From Metridium senile (Eukaryota > Cnidaria > Anthozoa > Actiniaria > Metridiidae), in the NCBI GenBank assembly GCA_949775045.1, contig OX459110.1:6022229-6086228 (forward strand): a DNA stretch of 64,000 bases. The letters are read 5' to 3'. The notes beneath the pieces are model-generated. The model did no database searches, was not told the origin of the DNA, and saw nothing but the letters and a program-made list of their open reading frames with translations. Shown here in pieces: positions 10,014 through 22,812 of this stretch (positions are counted from its first letter, which is position 1; each line of letters begins with the position of its first letter). Made by a program: the position numbers and the translations under genes.

Positions 10014-11634
10014 AGAATATTAGAGCATTCTGATAAATGTGCAAGATTTCATTTAGAAAAAACTACAAAATCCTACCCAGAATGCAATATGCCCTATAGA
10101 GTGATCTGAAAATGTGTCAAAAAGATCGGGGTTTTCAGCTCAAAATTTTCGCCTAGACCCTGTGAGTAATGTCTGAGAATATTAGAGCATTCTGATAAAT
10201 GCGCAAGATTTTAATTAGAAAAAACTACAAAATCCTACCCAGAATGCAATATGCCCTATAGGGTGATCTGAAAATGTGTCAAAAAGTTCGGGGTTTTCGG
10301 CACAAAATTTTCGCCTAGACCCTGTGAGTAATGTCTGAGAATATTAGAGCATTCTGATAAATGTGCAAGATTTCATTTAGAAAAAACTACAAAATCCTAC
10401 CCAGAATGCAATATGCCCTATAGGGTGATGTAAAAATGTGTCAAAAAGATCGGGGTTTTGGGCACAAAATTTTTGCCTAGACGCTGTGAGTAATGTCTGA
10501 GAAAATTAGAGCATTCTGATAAATGCGCAAGATTTTATTTAGAAAAAAACTACAAAATCCTACCCAGAATGCAATATGCCCTATAGGGTGATCTGAAAAT
10601 GTGTCAAAAAGTTCGGGGTTTTCGGCACAAAATGTTCGCCTAGACCCTGTGAGTAATGTCTGAGAATATTAGAGCATTCTGATAAATGCGCAAGATTTTA
10701 ATTAGAAAAAACTACAAAATCCTACCCAGAATGCAATATGCCCTATAGGGTGATCTGAAAATGTGTCAAAAAGTTCGGGGTTTTCGGCACAAAATTTTCG
10801 CCTAGACCCTGTGAGTAATGTCTGAGAATATTAGAGCATTCTGATAAATGTGCAAGATTTCATTTAGAAAAAACTACAAAATCCTACCCAGAATGCAATA
10901 TGCCCTATAGAGTGATCTGAAAATGTGTCAAAAAGATCAGGGTTTTCAGCTCAAAATTTTCGCCTAGACCCTGTGAGTAATGTCTGAGAATATTAGAGCA
11001 TTCTGATAAATGCGCAAGATTTTAATTAGAAAAAACTACAAAATCTTACCCAGAATGCAATATGCCCTATAGGGTGATGTGAAAATGTGTCAAAAAGATC
11101 GGGGTTTTGGGCACAAAATTTTTGCCTAGACGCTGTGAGTAATGTCTGAGAAAATTAGAGCATTCTGATAAATGCGCAAGATTTTATTTAGAAAAAACTA
11201 CAAAATCCTACCCAGAATGCAATATGCCCTATAGGGTGATCTGAAAATGTGTCAAAAAGTTCGGGGTTTTCGGCACAAAATGTTCGCCTAGACCCTGTGA
11301 GTAATGTCTGAGAATATTAGAGCATTCTGATAAATGCGCAAGATTTTAATTAGAAAAAACTACAAAATCCTACCCAGAATGCAATATGCCCTATAGGGTG
11401 ATCTGAAAATGTGTCAAAAAGTTCGGGGTTTTCGGCACAAAATTTTCGCCTAGACCCTGTGAGTAATGTCTGAGAATATTAGAGCATTCTGATAAATGTG
11501 CAAGATTTCATTTAGAAAAAACTACAAAATCCTACCCAGAATGCAATATGCTCTATAGAGTGATCTGAAAATGTGTCAAAAAGATCGGGGTTTTCAGCTC
11601 AAAATTTTCGCCTAGACCCTGTGAGTAATGTCTG

Positions 11635-12444
11635 AGAATATTAGAGCATTCTGATAAATGCGTAAGATTTTATTTAGAAAAAACTACAAAATCCTACCCA
11701 GAATGCAATATGCCCTATAGAGTGATCTGAAAATGTGTCAAAAAGATCGGGGTTTTCGGCACAAAATTTTCGCTTAGACCCTGTGAGTAATATCTGAGAA
11801 TATTAGAGCATTCTGATACATGCGCAAGATTTTATTTAGAAAAAACTACAAAATCCTACCCAGAATGCAATATGCCCTATAGGGTGATGTAAAAATGTGT
11901 CAAAAAGATCGGGGTTTTCGGCACAAAATTTTTGCCTAGACCCTGTGAGTAATGTCTGAGAATATTAGAGCATTCTGATAAATGTGCAAGATTTCATTTA
12001 GAAAAAACTACAAAATCCTACCAAGAATGCAATATGCCCTATAGAGTGATCTGAAAATGTGTCAAAAAGATCGGGGTTTTTAGCTCAAAATTTTCGCCTA
12101 GACCCTGTGAGTAATGTCTGAGAATATTAGAGCATTCTGATAAATGGGCAAGATTTTAATTAGAAAAAACTACAAAATCTTACCCAGAATGCAATATGCC
12201 CTATAGGGTGATGTAAAAATGTGTCAAAAAGATCGGGGTTTTCGGCACAAAATTTTTGCCTAGACCCTGTGAGTAATGTCTGAGAATATTAGAGCATTCT
12301 GATAAATGTGCAAGATTTCATTTAGAAAAAACTACAAAATCCTACCCAGAATGCAATATGCCCTATAGAGTGATCTGAAAATGTGTCAAAAAGATCGGGG
12401 TTTTCAGCTCAAAATTTTCGCCTAGACCCTGTGAGTAATGTCTG
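11635..12444 (+). repeat. HOR-A 5-mer (V-C-T1-N-T2)
   Basis: First of two adjacent HOR-A copies. T1 has ccaag and T2 has cccag. Private changes include cgcttag near 11772, ttttagctc near 12080 and gggcaag in N near 12147. Length is exactly 810 bp. Confidence 0.92.
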
Positions 12445-13254
12445 AGAATATTAGAGCATTCTGATAAATGCGTAAGATTTTATTTAGAAAAAACTACAAA
12501 ATCCTACCCAGAATGCAATATGCCCTATAGAGTGATCTGAAAATGTGTCAAAAAGATCGGGGTTTTCGGCACAAAATTTTCGCCTAGACCCTGTGAGTAA
12601 TATCTGAGAATATTAGAGCATTCTGATACATGCGCAAGATTTTATTTAGAAAAAACTACAAAATCCTACCCAGAATGCAATATGCCCTATAGGGTGATGT
12701 AAAAATGTGTCAAAAAGATCGGGGTTTTCGGCACAAAATTTTTGCCTAGACCCTGTGAGTAATGTCTGAGAATATTAGAGCATTCTGATAAATGTGCAAG
12801 ATTTCATTTAGAAAAAACTACAAAATCCTACCAAGAATGCAATATGCCCTATAGAGTGATCTGAAAATGTGTCAAAAAGATCGGGGTTTTCAGCTCAAAA
12901 TTTTCGCCTAGACCCTGTGAGTAATGTCTGAGAATATTAGAGCATTCTGATAAATGCGCAAGATTTTAATTAGAAAAAACTACAAAATCTTACCCAGAAT
13001 GCAATATGCCCTATAGGGTGATGTAAAAATGTGTCAAAAAGATCGGGGTTTTCGGCACAAAATTTTTGCCTAGACCCTGTGAGTAATGTCTGAGAATATT
13101 AGAGCATTCTAATAAATGTGCAAGATTTCATTTAGAAAAAACTACAAAATCCTACCCAGAATGCAATATGCCCTATAGAGTGATCTGAAAATGTGTCAAA
13201 AAGATCGGGGTTTTCAGCTCAAAATTTTCGCCTAGACCCTGTGAGTAATGGCTG
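12445..13254 (+). repeat. HOR-A 5-mer (V-C-T1-N-T2)
   Basis: Second adjacent copy with the same five classes. T2 has a private ctaataaatg near 13110 and ends gtaatggctg, a rare ending also seen near 4177, 21188 and 24267. Three of these four endings precede a V monomer. Confidence 0.92.
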
Positions 13255-16200
13255 AGAATATTAGAGCATTCTGATAAATGCGTAAGATTTTATTTAGAAA
13301 AAACTACAAAATCCTACCCAGAATGCAATATGCCCTATAGAGTGATCTGAAAATGTGTCAAAAAGATCGGGGTTTTCGGCACAAAATGTTCGCCTAGACC
13401 CTGTGAGTAATGTCTGAGAATATTAGAGCATTCTGATAAATGCGCAAGATTTTATTTAGAAAAAACTACAAAATCCTACCCAGAATGCAATATGCCCTAT
13501 AGGGTGATCTGAAAATGTGTCAAAAAGTTCGGGGTTTTCGTTACAAAATTTTCGCCTAGACCCTGTGAGTAATGTCTGAGAATATTAGAGCATTCTGATA
13601 AATGTGCAAGATTTCATTTAGAAAAAACTACAAAATCCTACCCAGAATGCAATATGCTCTATAGAGTGATCTGAAAATGTGTCAAAAAGATCGGGGTTTT
13701 CAGCACAAAATTTTCGCCTATACCCTGTGAGTAATGTCTGAGAATATTAGAGCATTCTGATAAATGCGTAAGATTTTATTTAGAAAAAACTACAAAATCC
13801 TACCCAGAATGCAATATGCCCTATAGAGTGATCTGAAAATGTGTCAAAAAGATCGGGGTTTTCGGCACAAAATTTTCGCCTAGACCCTGTGAGTAATATC
13901 TGAGAATATTAGAGCATTCTGATACATGCGCAAGATTTTATTTAGAAAAAACTACAAAATCCTACCCAGAATGCAATATGCCCTATAGGGTGATGTAAAA
14001 ATGTGTCAAAAAGATCGGGGTTTTCGGCACAAAATTTTTGCCTAGACCCTGTGAGTAATGTCTGAGAATATTAGAGCATTCTGATAAATGTGCAAGATTT
14101 CATTTAGAAAAAACTACAAAATCCTACCAAGAATGCAATATGCCCTATAGAGTGATCTGAAAATGTGTCAAAAAGATCGGGGTTTTCAGCTCAAAATTTT
14201 CGCCTAGACCCTGTGAGTAATGTCTGAGAATATTAGAGCATTCTGATAAATGCGCAAGATTTTAATTAGAAAAAACTACAAAATCTTACCCAGAATGCAA
14301 TATGCCCTATAGGGTGATGTGAAAATGTGTCAAAAAGATCGGGGTTTTCGGCACAAAATTTTCGCCTAGACGCTGTGAGTAATGTCTGAGAAAATTAGAG
14401 CATTCTGATAAATGCGCAAGATTTTATTTAGAAAAAACTACAAAATCCTACTCAGAATGCAATATGCCCTATAGGGTGATCTGAAAATGTGTAAAAAAGT
14501 TCGGGGTTTTCGGCACAAAATTTTTGCCTAGACCCTGTGAGTAATGTCTGAGAATATTAGAGCATTCTGATAAATGCGCAAGATTTTATTTAGAAAAAAC
14601 TACAAAATCCTACCCAGAATGCAATATGCCCTATAGGGTGATCTGAAAATGTGTAAAAAAGTTCGGGGTTTTCGGCACAAAATTTTCGCCTACACCCTGT
14701 GAGTAATGTCTGAGAATATTAGAGCATTCTGATAAATGTGCAAGATTTCATTTAGAAAAAACTACAAAATCCTACCCAGAATGCAATATGCCCTATAGAG
14801 TGATCTGAAAATGTGTCAAAAAGATCGGCGTTTTCAGCTCAAATTTTTTGCCTAGACCCTGTGAGTAATGTCTGAGAATATTAGAGCATTCTGATAAATG
14901 CGTAAGATTTTATTTAGAAACAACTACAAAATCCTACCCGGAATGCAATATGCCCTATAGAGTGATCTGAAAATGTGTCAAAAAGATCGGGGTTTTCGGC
15001 ACAAAATTTTTGCCTAGACCCTGTGAGTAATATCTGAGAATATTAGAGCATTCTGATACATGCGCAAGATTTTATTTAGAAAAAACTACAAAATCCTACC
15101 CAGAATGCAATATGCCCTATAGGGTGATGTAAAAATGTGTCAAAAAGATCGGGGTTTTCGGCACAAAATTTTTGCCTAGACCCTGTGAGTAATGTCTGAG
15201 AATATTAGAGCATTCTGATAAATGTGCAAGATTTCATTTAGAAAAAACTACAAAATCCTACCCAGAATGCAATATGCCCTATAGAGTGATCTGAAAATGT
15301 GTCAAAAAGATCGGGGTTTTCAGCTCAAAATTTTCGCCTAGACCCTGTGAGTAATGTCTGAGAATATTAGAGCATTCTGATAAATGCGCAAGATTTTATT
15401 TAGAAAAAACTACAAAATCCTACCCAGAATGCAATATGCCCTATAGGGTGATCTGAAAATGTGTAAAAAAGTTCGGGGTTTTCGGCACAAAATGTTCGCC
15501 TAGACCCTGTGAGTAATGTCTGAGAATATTAGAGCATTCTGATAAATGCGCAAGATTTTAATTAGAAAAAACTACAAAATCCTACCCAGAATGCAATATG
15601 CCCTATAGGGTGATCTGAAAATGTGTCAAAAAGTTCGGGGTTTTCGGCACAAAATTTTCGCCTAGACCCTGTGAGTAATGTCTGAGAATATTAGAGCATT
15701 CTGATAAATGTGCAAGATTTCATTTAGAAAAAACTACAAAATCCTACCCAGAATGCAATATGCTCTATAGAGTGATCTGAAAATGTGTCAAAAAGATCGG
15801 GGTTTTCAGCTCAAAATTTTCGCCTAGACGCTGTGAGTAATGTCTGAGAATATTAGAGCATTCTGATAAATGCGTAAGATTTTATTTAGAAAAAACTACA
15901 AAATCCTACCCAGAATGCAATATGCCCTATAGAGTGACCTGAAAATGTGTCAAAAAGATCGGGGTTTTCAGCTCAAAATTTTCGCCTAGACCCTGTGAGT
16001 AATGTCTGAGAATATTAGAGCATTCTGATACATGCGCAAGATTTTATTTAGAAAAAACTACAAAATCCTACCCAGAATGCAATATGCCCTATAGGGTGAT
16101 GTAAAAATGTGTCAAAAAGATCGGGGTTTTCGGCACAAAATTTTTGCCTAGACCCTGTGAGTAATGTCTGAGAATATTAGAGCATTCTGATAAATGTGCA

Positions 16201-17142
16201 AGATTTCATTTAGAAAAAACTACAAAATCCTACCAAGAATGCAATATGCCCTATAGAGTGATCTGAAAATGTGTCAAAAAGATCGGGGTTTTCAGCTCAA
16301 AATTTTCGCCTAGACCCTGTGAGTAATGTCTGAGAATATTAGAGCATTCTGATAAATGCGCAAGATTTTAATTAGAAAAAACTACAAAATCTTACCCAGA
16401 ATGCAATATGCCCTATAGGGTGATGTGAAAATGTGTCAAAAAGATCGGGGTTTTCGGCACAAAATTTTCGCCTAGACGCTGTGAGTAATGTCTGAGAAAA
16501 TTAGAGCATTCTGATAAATGCGCAAGATTTTATTTAGAAAAAACTACAAAATCCTACTCAGAATGCAATATGCCCTATAGGGTGATCTGAAAATGTGTAA
16601 AAAAGTTCGGGGTTTTCGGCACAAAATTTTTGCCTAGACCCTGTGAGTAATGTCTGAGAATATTAGAGCATTCTGATAAATGCGCAAGATTTTATTTAGA
16701 AAAAACTACAAAATCCTACCCAGAATGCAATATGCCCTATAGGGTGATGTGAAAATGTGTAAAAAAGTTCGGGGTTTTCGGCACAAAATGTTCGCCTAGA
16801 CCCTGTGAGTAATGTCTGAGAATATTAGAGCATTCTGATAAATGCGCAAGATTTTAATTAGAAAAAACTACAAAATCCTACCCAGAATGCAATATGCCCT
16901 ATAGGGTGATCTGAAAATGTGTCAAAAAGTTCGGGGTTTTCGGCACAAAATTTTCGCCTAGACCCTGTGAGTAATGTCTGAGAATATTAGAGCATTCTGA
17001 TAAATGTGCAAGATTTCATTTAGAAAAAACTACAAAATCCTACCCAGAATGCAATATGCTCTATAGAGTGATCTGAAAATGTGTCAAAAAGATCGGGGTT
17101 TTCAGCTCAAAATTTTCGCCTAGACCCTGTGAGTAATGTCTG

Positions 17143-17952
17143 AGAATATTAGAGCATTCTGATAAATGCGTAAGATTTTATTTAGAAAAAACTACAAAAT
17201 CCTACCCAGAATGCAATATGCCCTATAGAGTGATCTGAAAATGTGTCAAAAAGATCGGGGTTTTCGGCACAAAATTTTCGCCTAGACCCTGTGAGTAATA
17301 TCTGAGAATATTAGAGCATTCTGATACATGCGCAAGATTTTATTTAGAAAAAACTACAAAATCCTACCCAGAATGCAATATGCCCTATAGGGTGATGTAA
17401 AAATGTGTCAAAAAGATCGGGGTTTTCGGCACAAAATTTTTGCCTAGACCCTGTGAGTAATGTCTGAGAATATTAGAGCATTCTGATAAATGTGCAAGTT
17501 TTCATTTAGAAAAAACTACAAAATCCTACCAAGAATGCAATATGCCCTATAGAGTGATCTGAAAATGTGTCAAAAAGATCGGGGTTTTCAGCTCAAAATT
17601 TTCGCCTAGACCCTGTGAGTAATGTCTGAGAATATTAGAGCATTCTGATAAATGCGCAAGATTTTAATTAGAAAAAACTACAAAATCTTACCCAGAATGC
17701 AATATGCCCTATAGGGTGATGTAAAAATGTGTCAAAAAGATCGGGGTTTTCGGCACAAAATTTTTGCCTAGACCCTGTGAGTAATGTCTGAGAATATTAG
17801 AGCATTCTGATAAATGTGCAAGATTTCATTTAGAAAAAACTACAAAATCCTACCCAGAATGCAATATGCCCTATAGAGTGATCTGAAAATGTGTCAAAAA
17901 GATCGGGGTTTTCAGCTCAAAATTTTCGCCTAGACCCTGTGAGTAATGTCTG
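17143..17952 (+). repeat. HOR-A 5-mer (V-C-T1-N-T2)
   Basis: Isolated HOR-A copy with the full order. T1 has a private gcaagttttcat near 17494. It is separated from the next run of HOR-A by a V-C-T-V-C segment with its own duplication. Confidence 0.92.
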
Positions 17953-18276
17953 AGAATATTAGAGCATTCTGATAAATGCGTAAGATTTTATTTAGAAAAA
18001 ACTACAAAATCCTACCCAGAATGCAATATGCCCTATAGAGTGATGTAAAAATGTGTCAAAAAGATCGGGGTTTTCGGCACAAAATTTTCGCCTAGACCCT
18101 GTGAGTAATGTCTGAGAATATTAGAGCATTCTGATACATGCGCAAGATTTTATTTCGAAAAAACTACAAAATCCTACCCAGAATGCAATATGCCCTATAG
18201 GGTGATCTGAAAATGTGTCAAAAAGTTCGGGGTTTTCGGCACAAAATTTTCGCCTAGACCCTGTGAGTAATGTCTG
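17953..18276 (+). repeat. V-C pair with tttcgaaa, left copy
   Basis: The V monomer has gtgatgtaaaa in place of gtgatctgaaaa. The C monomer has tatttcgaaaa (A to C in tttag) plus gggtgatctg and aaaaagttc. Both rare changes recur 486 bp downstream, so V-C-T was duplicated. Confidence 0.9.
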
Positions 18277-18438
18277 AGAATATTAGAGCATTCTGATAAA
18301 TGTGCAAGATTTCATTTAGAAAAAACTACAAAATCCTACCCAGAATGCAATATGCCCTATAGAGTGATCTGAAAATGTGTCAAAAAGATCGGGGTTTTCA
18401 GCTCAAAATTTTCGCCTAGACCCTGTGAGTAATGTCTG

Positions 18439-18762
18439 AGAATATTAGAGCATTCTGATAAATGCGTAAGATTTTATTTAGAAAAAACTACAAAATCCTA
18501 CCCAGAATGCAATATGCCCTATAGAGTGATGTAAAAATGTGTCAAAAAGATCGGGGTTTTCGGCACAAAATTTTCGCCTAGACCCTGTGAGTAATGTCTG
18601 AGAATATTAGAGCATTCTGATACATGCGCAAGATTTTATTTCGAAAAAACTACAAAATCCTACCCAGAATGCAATATGCCCTATAGGGTGATCTGAAAAT
18701 GTGTCAAAAAGTTCGGGGTTTTCGGCACAAAATTTTCGCCTAGACCCTGTGAGTAATGTCTG
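18439..18762 (+). repeat. V-C pair with tttcgaaa, right copy
   Basis: Repeats the gtgatgtaaaa V and the tttcgaaaa C of 17953-18276 at a 486-bp step. The T monomer of the third position is missing after this copy; the array goes straight to the V of the next HOR-A. Confidence 0.9.
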
Positions 18763-18924
18763 AGAATATTAGAGCATTCTGATAAATGCGTAAGATTTTA
18801 TTTAGAAAAAACTACAAAATCCTACCCAGAATGCAATATGCCCTATAGAGTGATCTGAAAATGTGTCAAAAAGATCGGGGTTTTCGGCACAAAATTTTCG
18901 CCTAGACCCTGTGAGTAATATCTG
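18763..18924 (+). repeat. Class V monomer (example)
   Basis: V is defined by gcgtaag (T at position 29), with ttttattt, cctaccc, the mismatched palindrome CCCTATAGAG, gatctgaaaa, cggcacaaaattttcgcc and the ending gtaatatctg. It is almost always followed by C. The last V in the window is at 47877-48038. Confidence 0.93.
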
Positions 18925-19086
18925 AGAATATTAGAGCATTCTGATACATGCGCAAGATTTTATTTAGAAAAAACTACAAAATCCTACCCAGAATGCAATA
19001 TGCCCTATAGGGTGATGTAAAAATGTGTCAAAAAGATCGGGGTTTTCGGCACAAAATTTTTGCCTAGACCCTGTGAGTAATGTCTG
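18925..19086 (+). repeat. Class C monomer (example)
   Basis: C is defined by gatacatgcg (C at position 23), with ttttattt, CCCTATAGGG, gatgtaaaaatg and cggcacaaaatttttgcc. The gtgatgtaaaa form is typical, but C monomers with gatgtgaaaa, gatctgaaaa or agagtgatctg also occur, which suggests conversion of their right halves. Confidence 0.93.
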
Positions 19087-19248
19087 AGAATATTAGAGCA
19101 TTCTGATAAATGTGCAAGATTTCATTTAGAAAAAACTACAAAATCCTACCAAGAATGCAATATGCCCTATAGAGTGATCTGAAAATGTGTCAAAAAGATC
19201 GGGGTTTTCAGCTCAAAATTTTCGCCTAGACCCTGTGAGTAATGTCTG
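19087..19248 (+). repeat. Class T1 monomer (example)
   Basis: T has tgtgcaag (T at 27), tttcattt (C at 37), CCCTATAGAG, gatctgaaaa and cagctcaaaattttcgcc. The T1 subtype has ccaag in place of cccag. In T monomers CTGAAAA (93-99) and TTTTCAG (119-125) form a 7-bp inverted repeat; other classes keep only five of these pairs. Confidence 0.93.
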
Positions 19249-19410
19249 AGAATATTAGAGCATTCTGATAAATGCGCAAGATTTTAATTAGAAAAAACTA
19301 CAAAATCTTACCCAGAATGCAATATGCCCTATAGGGTGATGTAAAAATGTGTCAAAAAGATCGGGGTTTTCGGCACAAAATTTTTGCCTAGACCCTGTGA
19401 GTAATGTCTG
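19249..19410 (+). repeat. Class N monomer (example)
   Basis: N has gcgcaag, ttttaattag (A at 39), cttaccc (T at 60), CCCTATAGGG and gatgtgaaaa or gatgtaaaaa, with several endings (cggcac, gggcac, ggaac). Where it ends gacgctg the next monomer is nearly always A. N becomes the dominant class right of 48 kb. Confidence 0.93.
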
Positions 19411-19572
19411 AGAATATTAGAGCATTCTGATAAATGTGCAAGATTTCATTTAGAAAAAACTACAAAATCCTACCCAGAATGCAATATGCCCTATAGAGTG
19501 ATCTGAAAATGTGTCAAAAAGATCGGGGTTTTCAGCTCAAAATTTTCGCCTAGACCCTGTGAGTAATGTCTG
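19411..19572 (+). repeat. Class T2 monomer (example)
   Basis: Same as T1 but with cccag. T2 precedes V in HOR-A. A T subtype with gaacattctg (A at 12) clusters at 0.97-1.5 and 41-48.3 kb, and a T subtype with CTCTATAGAG is limited to about 4.7-39.4 kb. Confidence 0.92.
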
Positions 19573-20382
19573 AGAATATTAGAGCATTCTGATAAATGCG
19601 TAAGATTTTATTTAGAAAAAACTACAAAATCCTACCCAGAATGCAATATGCCCTATAGAGTGATCTGAAAATGTGTCAAAAAGATCGGGGTTTTCGGCAC
19701 AAAATTTTCGCCTAGACCCTGTGAGTAATATCTGAGAATATTAGAGCATTCTGATACATGCGCAAGATTTTATTTAGAAAAAACTACAAAATCCTACCCA
19801 GAATGCAATATGCCCTATAGGGTGATGTAAAAATGTGTCAAAAAGATCGGGGTTTTCGGCACAAAATTTTTGCCTAGACCCTGTGAGTAATGTCTGAGAA
19901 TATTAGAGCATTCTGATAAATGTGCAAGATTTCATTTAGAAAAAACTACAAAATCCTACCAAGAATGCAATATGCCCTATAGAGTGATCTGAAAATGTGT
20001 CAAAAAGATCGGGGTTTTCAGCTCAAAATTTTCGCCTAGACCCTGTGAGTAATGTCTGAGAATATTAGAGCATTCTGATAAATGCGCAATATTTTAATTA
20101 GAAAAAACTACAAAATCTTACCCAGAATGCAATATGCCCTATAGGGTGATGTAAAAATGTGTCAAAAAGATCGGGGTTTTCGGCAGAAAATTTTTGCCTA
20201 GACCCTGTGAGTAATGTCTGAGAATATTAGAGCATTCTGATAAATGTGCAAGATTTCATTTAGAAAAAACTACAAAATCCTACCCAGAATGCAATATGCC
20301 CTATAGAGTGATCTGAAAATGTGTCAAAAAGATCGGGGTTTTCAGCTCAAAATTTTCGCCTAGACCCTGTGAGTAATGTCTG
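19573..20382 (+). repeat. HOR-A 5-mer, tandem copy 2 of 3
   Basis: Same five classes. Private changes are gcgcaatatttt near 20087 and cggcagaaaa near 20182, both in the N monomer. Confidence 0.95.
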
Positions 20383-21192
20383 AGAATATTAGAGCATTCT
20401 GATAAATGCGTAAGATTTTATTTAGAAAAAACTACAAAATCCTACCCAGAATGCAATATGCCCTATAGAGTGATCTGAAAATGTGTCAAAAAGATCGGGG
20501 TTTTCGGCACAAAATTTTCGCCTAGACCCTGTGAGTAATATCTGAGAATATTAGAGCATTCTGATACATGCGCAAGATTTTATTTAGAAAAAACTACAAA
20601 ATCCTACCCAGAATGCAATATGCCCTATAGGGTGATGTAAAAATGTGTCAAAAAGATCGGGGTTTTCGGCACAAAATTTTTGCCTAGACCCTATGAGTAA
20701 TGTCTGAGAATATTAGAGCATTCTGATAAATGTGCAAGATTTCATTTAGAAAAAACTACAAAATCCTACCAAGAATGCAATATGCCCTATAGAGTGATCT
20801 GAAAATGTGTCAAAAAGATCGGGGTTTTCAGCTCAAAATTTTCGCTTAGACCCTGTGAGTAATGTCTGAGAATATTAGAGCATTCTGATAAATGCGCAAG
20901 ATTTTAATTAGAAAAAACTACAAAATCTTACCCAGAATGCAATATGCCCTATTGGGTGATGTAAAAATGTGTCAAAAAGATCGGGGTTTTCGGCACAAAA
21001 TTTTTGCCTAGACCCTGTGAGTAATGTCTGAGAATATTAGAGCATTCTGATAAATGTGCAAGATTTCATTTAGAAAAAACTACAAAATCCTACCCAGAAT
21101 GCAATATGCCCTATAGAGTGATCTGAAAATGTGTCAAAAAGATCGGGGTTTTCAGCTCAAAATTTTCGCCTAGACCCTGTGAGTAATGGCTG
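20383..21192 (+). repeat. HOR-A 5-mer, tandem copy 3 of 3
   Basis: Same five classes. Private changes are ccctatgag near 20692, cgcttag near 20845 and ccctattggg near 20953. It ends with the rare gtaatggctg and is followed by HOR-D. Confidence 0.95.
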
Positions 21193-22002
21193 AGAATATT
21201 AGAGCATTCTGATAAATGCGTAAGATTTTATTTAGAAAAAACTACAAAATCCTACCCAGAATGCAATATGCCCTATAGAGTGATCTGAAAATGTGTCAAA
21301 AAGATCGGGGTTTTCGGCACAAAATTTTCGCCTAGACCCTGTGAGTAATATCTGAGAATATTAGAGCATTCTGATACATGCGCAAGATTTTATTTAGAAA
21401 AAACTACAAAATCCTACCCAGAATGCAATATGCCCTATAGGGTGATGTGAAAATGTGTCAAAAAGATCGGGGTTTTGGGCACAAAATTTTTGCCTAGACG
21501 CTGTGAGTAATGTCTGAGAAAATTAGAGCATTCTGATAAATGCGCAAGATTTTATTTAGAAAAAACTACAAAATCCTACCCAGAATGCAATATGCCCTAT
21601 AGGGTGATCTGAAAATGTGTAAAAAAGTTCGGGGTTTTCGGCACAAAATGTTCGCCTAGACCCTGTGAGTAATGTCTGAGAATATTAGAGCATTCTGATA
21701 AATGCGCAAGATTTTATTTAGAAAAAACTACAAAATCCTACCCAGAATGCAATATGCCCTATAGGGTGATCTGAAAATGTGTCAAAAAGTTCGGGGTTTT
21801 CGTTACAAAATTTTCGCCTAGACACTGTGAGTAATGTCTGAGAATATTAGAGCATTCTGATAAATGTGCAAGATTTCATTTAGAAAAAACTACAAAATCC
21901 TACCCAGAATGCAATATGCTCTATAGAGTGATCTGAAAATGTGTCAAAAAGATCGGGGTTTTCAGCACAAAATTTTCGCCTAGACCCTGTGAGTAATGTC
22001 TG
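21193..22002 (+). repeat. HOR-D 5-mer (V-C-A-P'-T), copy 2
   Basis: Carries the same marker order as 4830-5639, including gggcac, agaaaattag, cgttac and CTCTATAGAG with cagcac. Homology continues to about 22413. One difference is tagacactg in place of tagaccctg near 21822. The offset of 16363 bp is 101 monomers plus one base, the extra base being the insertion near 10537. It directly follows three HOR-A copies. Confidence 0.9.
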
Positions 22003-22812
22003 AGAATATTAGAGCATTCTGATAAATGCGTAAGATTTTATTTAGAAAAAACTACAAAATCCTACCCAGAATGCAATATGCCCTATAGAGTGATCTGAAA
22101 ATGTGTCAAAAAGATCGGGGTTTTCGGCACAAAATTTTCGCCTAGACCCTGTGAGTAATATCTGAGAATATTAGAGCATTCTGATACATGCGCAAGATTT
22201 TATTTAGAAAAAACTACAAAATCCTACCCAGAATGCAATATGCCCTATAGAGTGATCTGAAAATGTGTCAAAAAGATCGGGGTTTTCAGCTCAAAATTTT
22301 CGCCTAGACCCTGTGAGTAATGTCTGAGAATATTAGAGCATTCTGATAAATGCGCAAGATTTTAATTAGAAAAAACTACAAAATCTTACCCAGAATGCAA
22401 TATGCCCTATAGGGTGATGTAAAAATGTGTCAAAAAGATCGGGGTTTTCGGCACAAAATTTTTGCCTAGTCCCTGTGAGTAATGTCTGAGAATATTAGAG
22501 CATTCTGATAAATGCGCAAGATTTTATTTAGAAAAAACTACAAAATCCTACCCAGAATGCAATATGCCCTATAGGGTGATCTGAAAATGTGTCAAAAAGT
22601 TCGGGGTTTTCGTTACAAAATTTTCGCCTAGACACTGTGAGTAATGTCTGAGAATATTAGAGCATTCTGATAAATGTGCAAGATTTCATTTAGAAAAAAC
22701 TACAAAATCCTACCCAGAATGCAATATGCTCTATAGAGTGATCTGAAAATGTGTCAAAAAGATCGGGGTTTTCAGCACAAAATTTTCGCCTAGACCCTGT
22801 GAGTAATGTCTG
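22003..22812 (+). repeat. 5-mer V-C-N-P'-T related to HOR-D
   Basis: Same length as its neighbours but with N in place of A after C. P' again has cgttac and tagacactg, and T again has CTCTATAGAG with cagcac, so those two monomers were duplicated from 21679-22002 with an 810-bp step. Confidence 0.88.

Larger units (their letters stand above)
9042..10175 (+). repeat. 7-mer HOR V-C-T-N-A-P-T
   Basis: The class order V, C, T, N, A, P, T spans 1134 bp. It contains HOR-A order with A and P inserted between N and the second T. It may be the longer form from which 5-mers were cut, or a product of adding A-P to HOR-A; the order alone does not decide. The N monomer here has the unusual ggacac near 9650. 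Confidence 0.8.
18763..19572 (+). repeat. HOR-A 5-mer, tandem copy 1 of 3
   Basis: Start of the cleanest run of HOR-A: the V landmark gataaatgcgtaag falls at 18781, 19591, 20401 and 21211, exactly 810 bp apart. I saw no private change in this copy, so it serves as the HOR-A reference. Confidence 0.95.
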
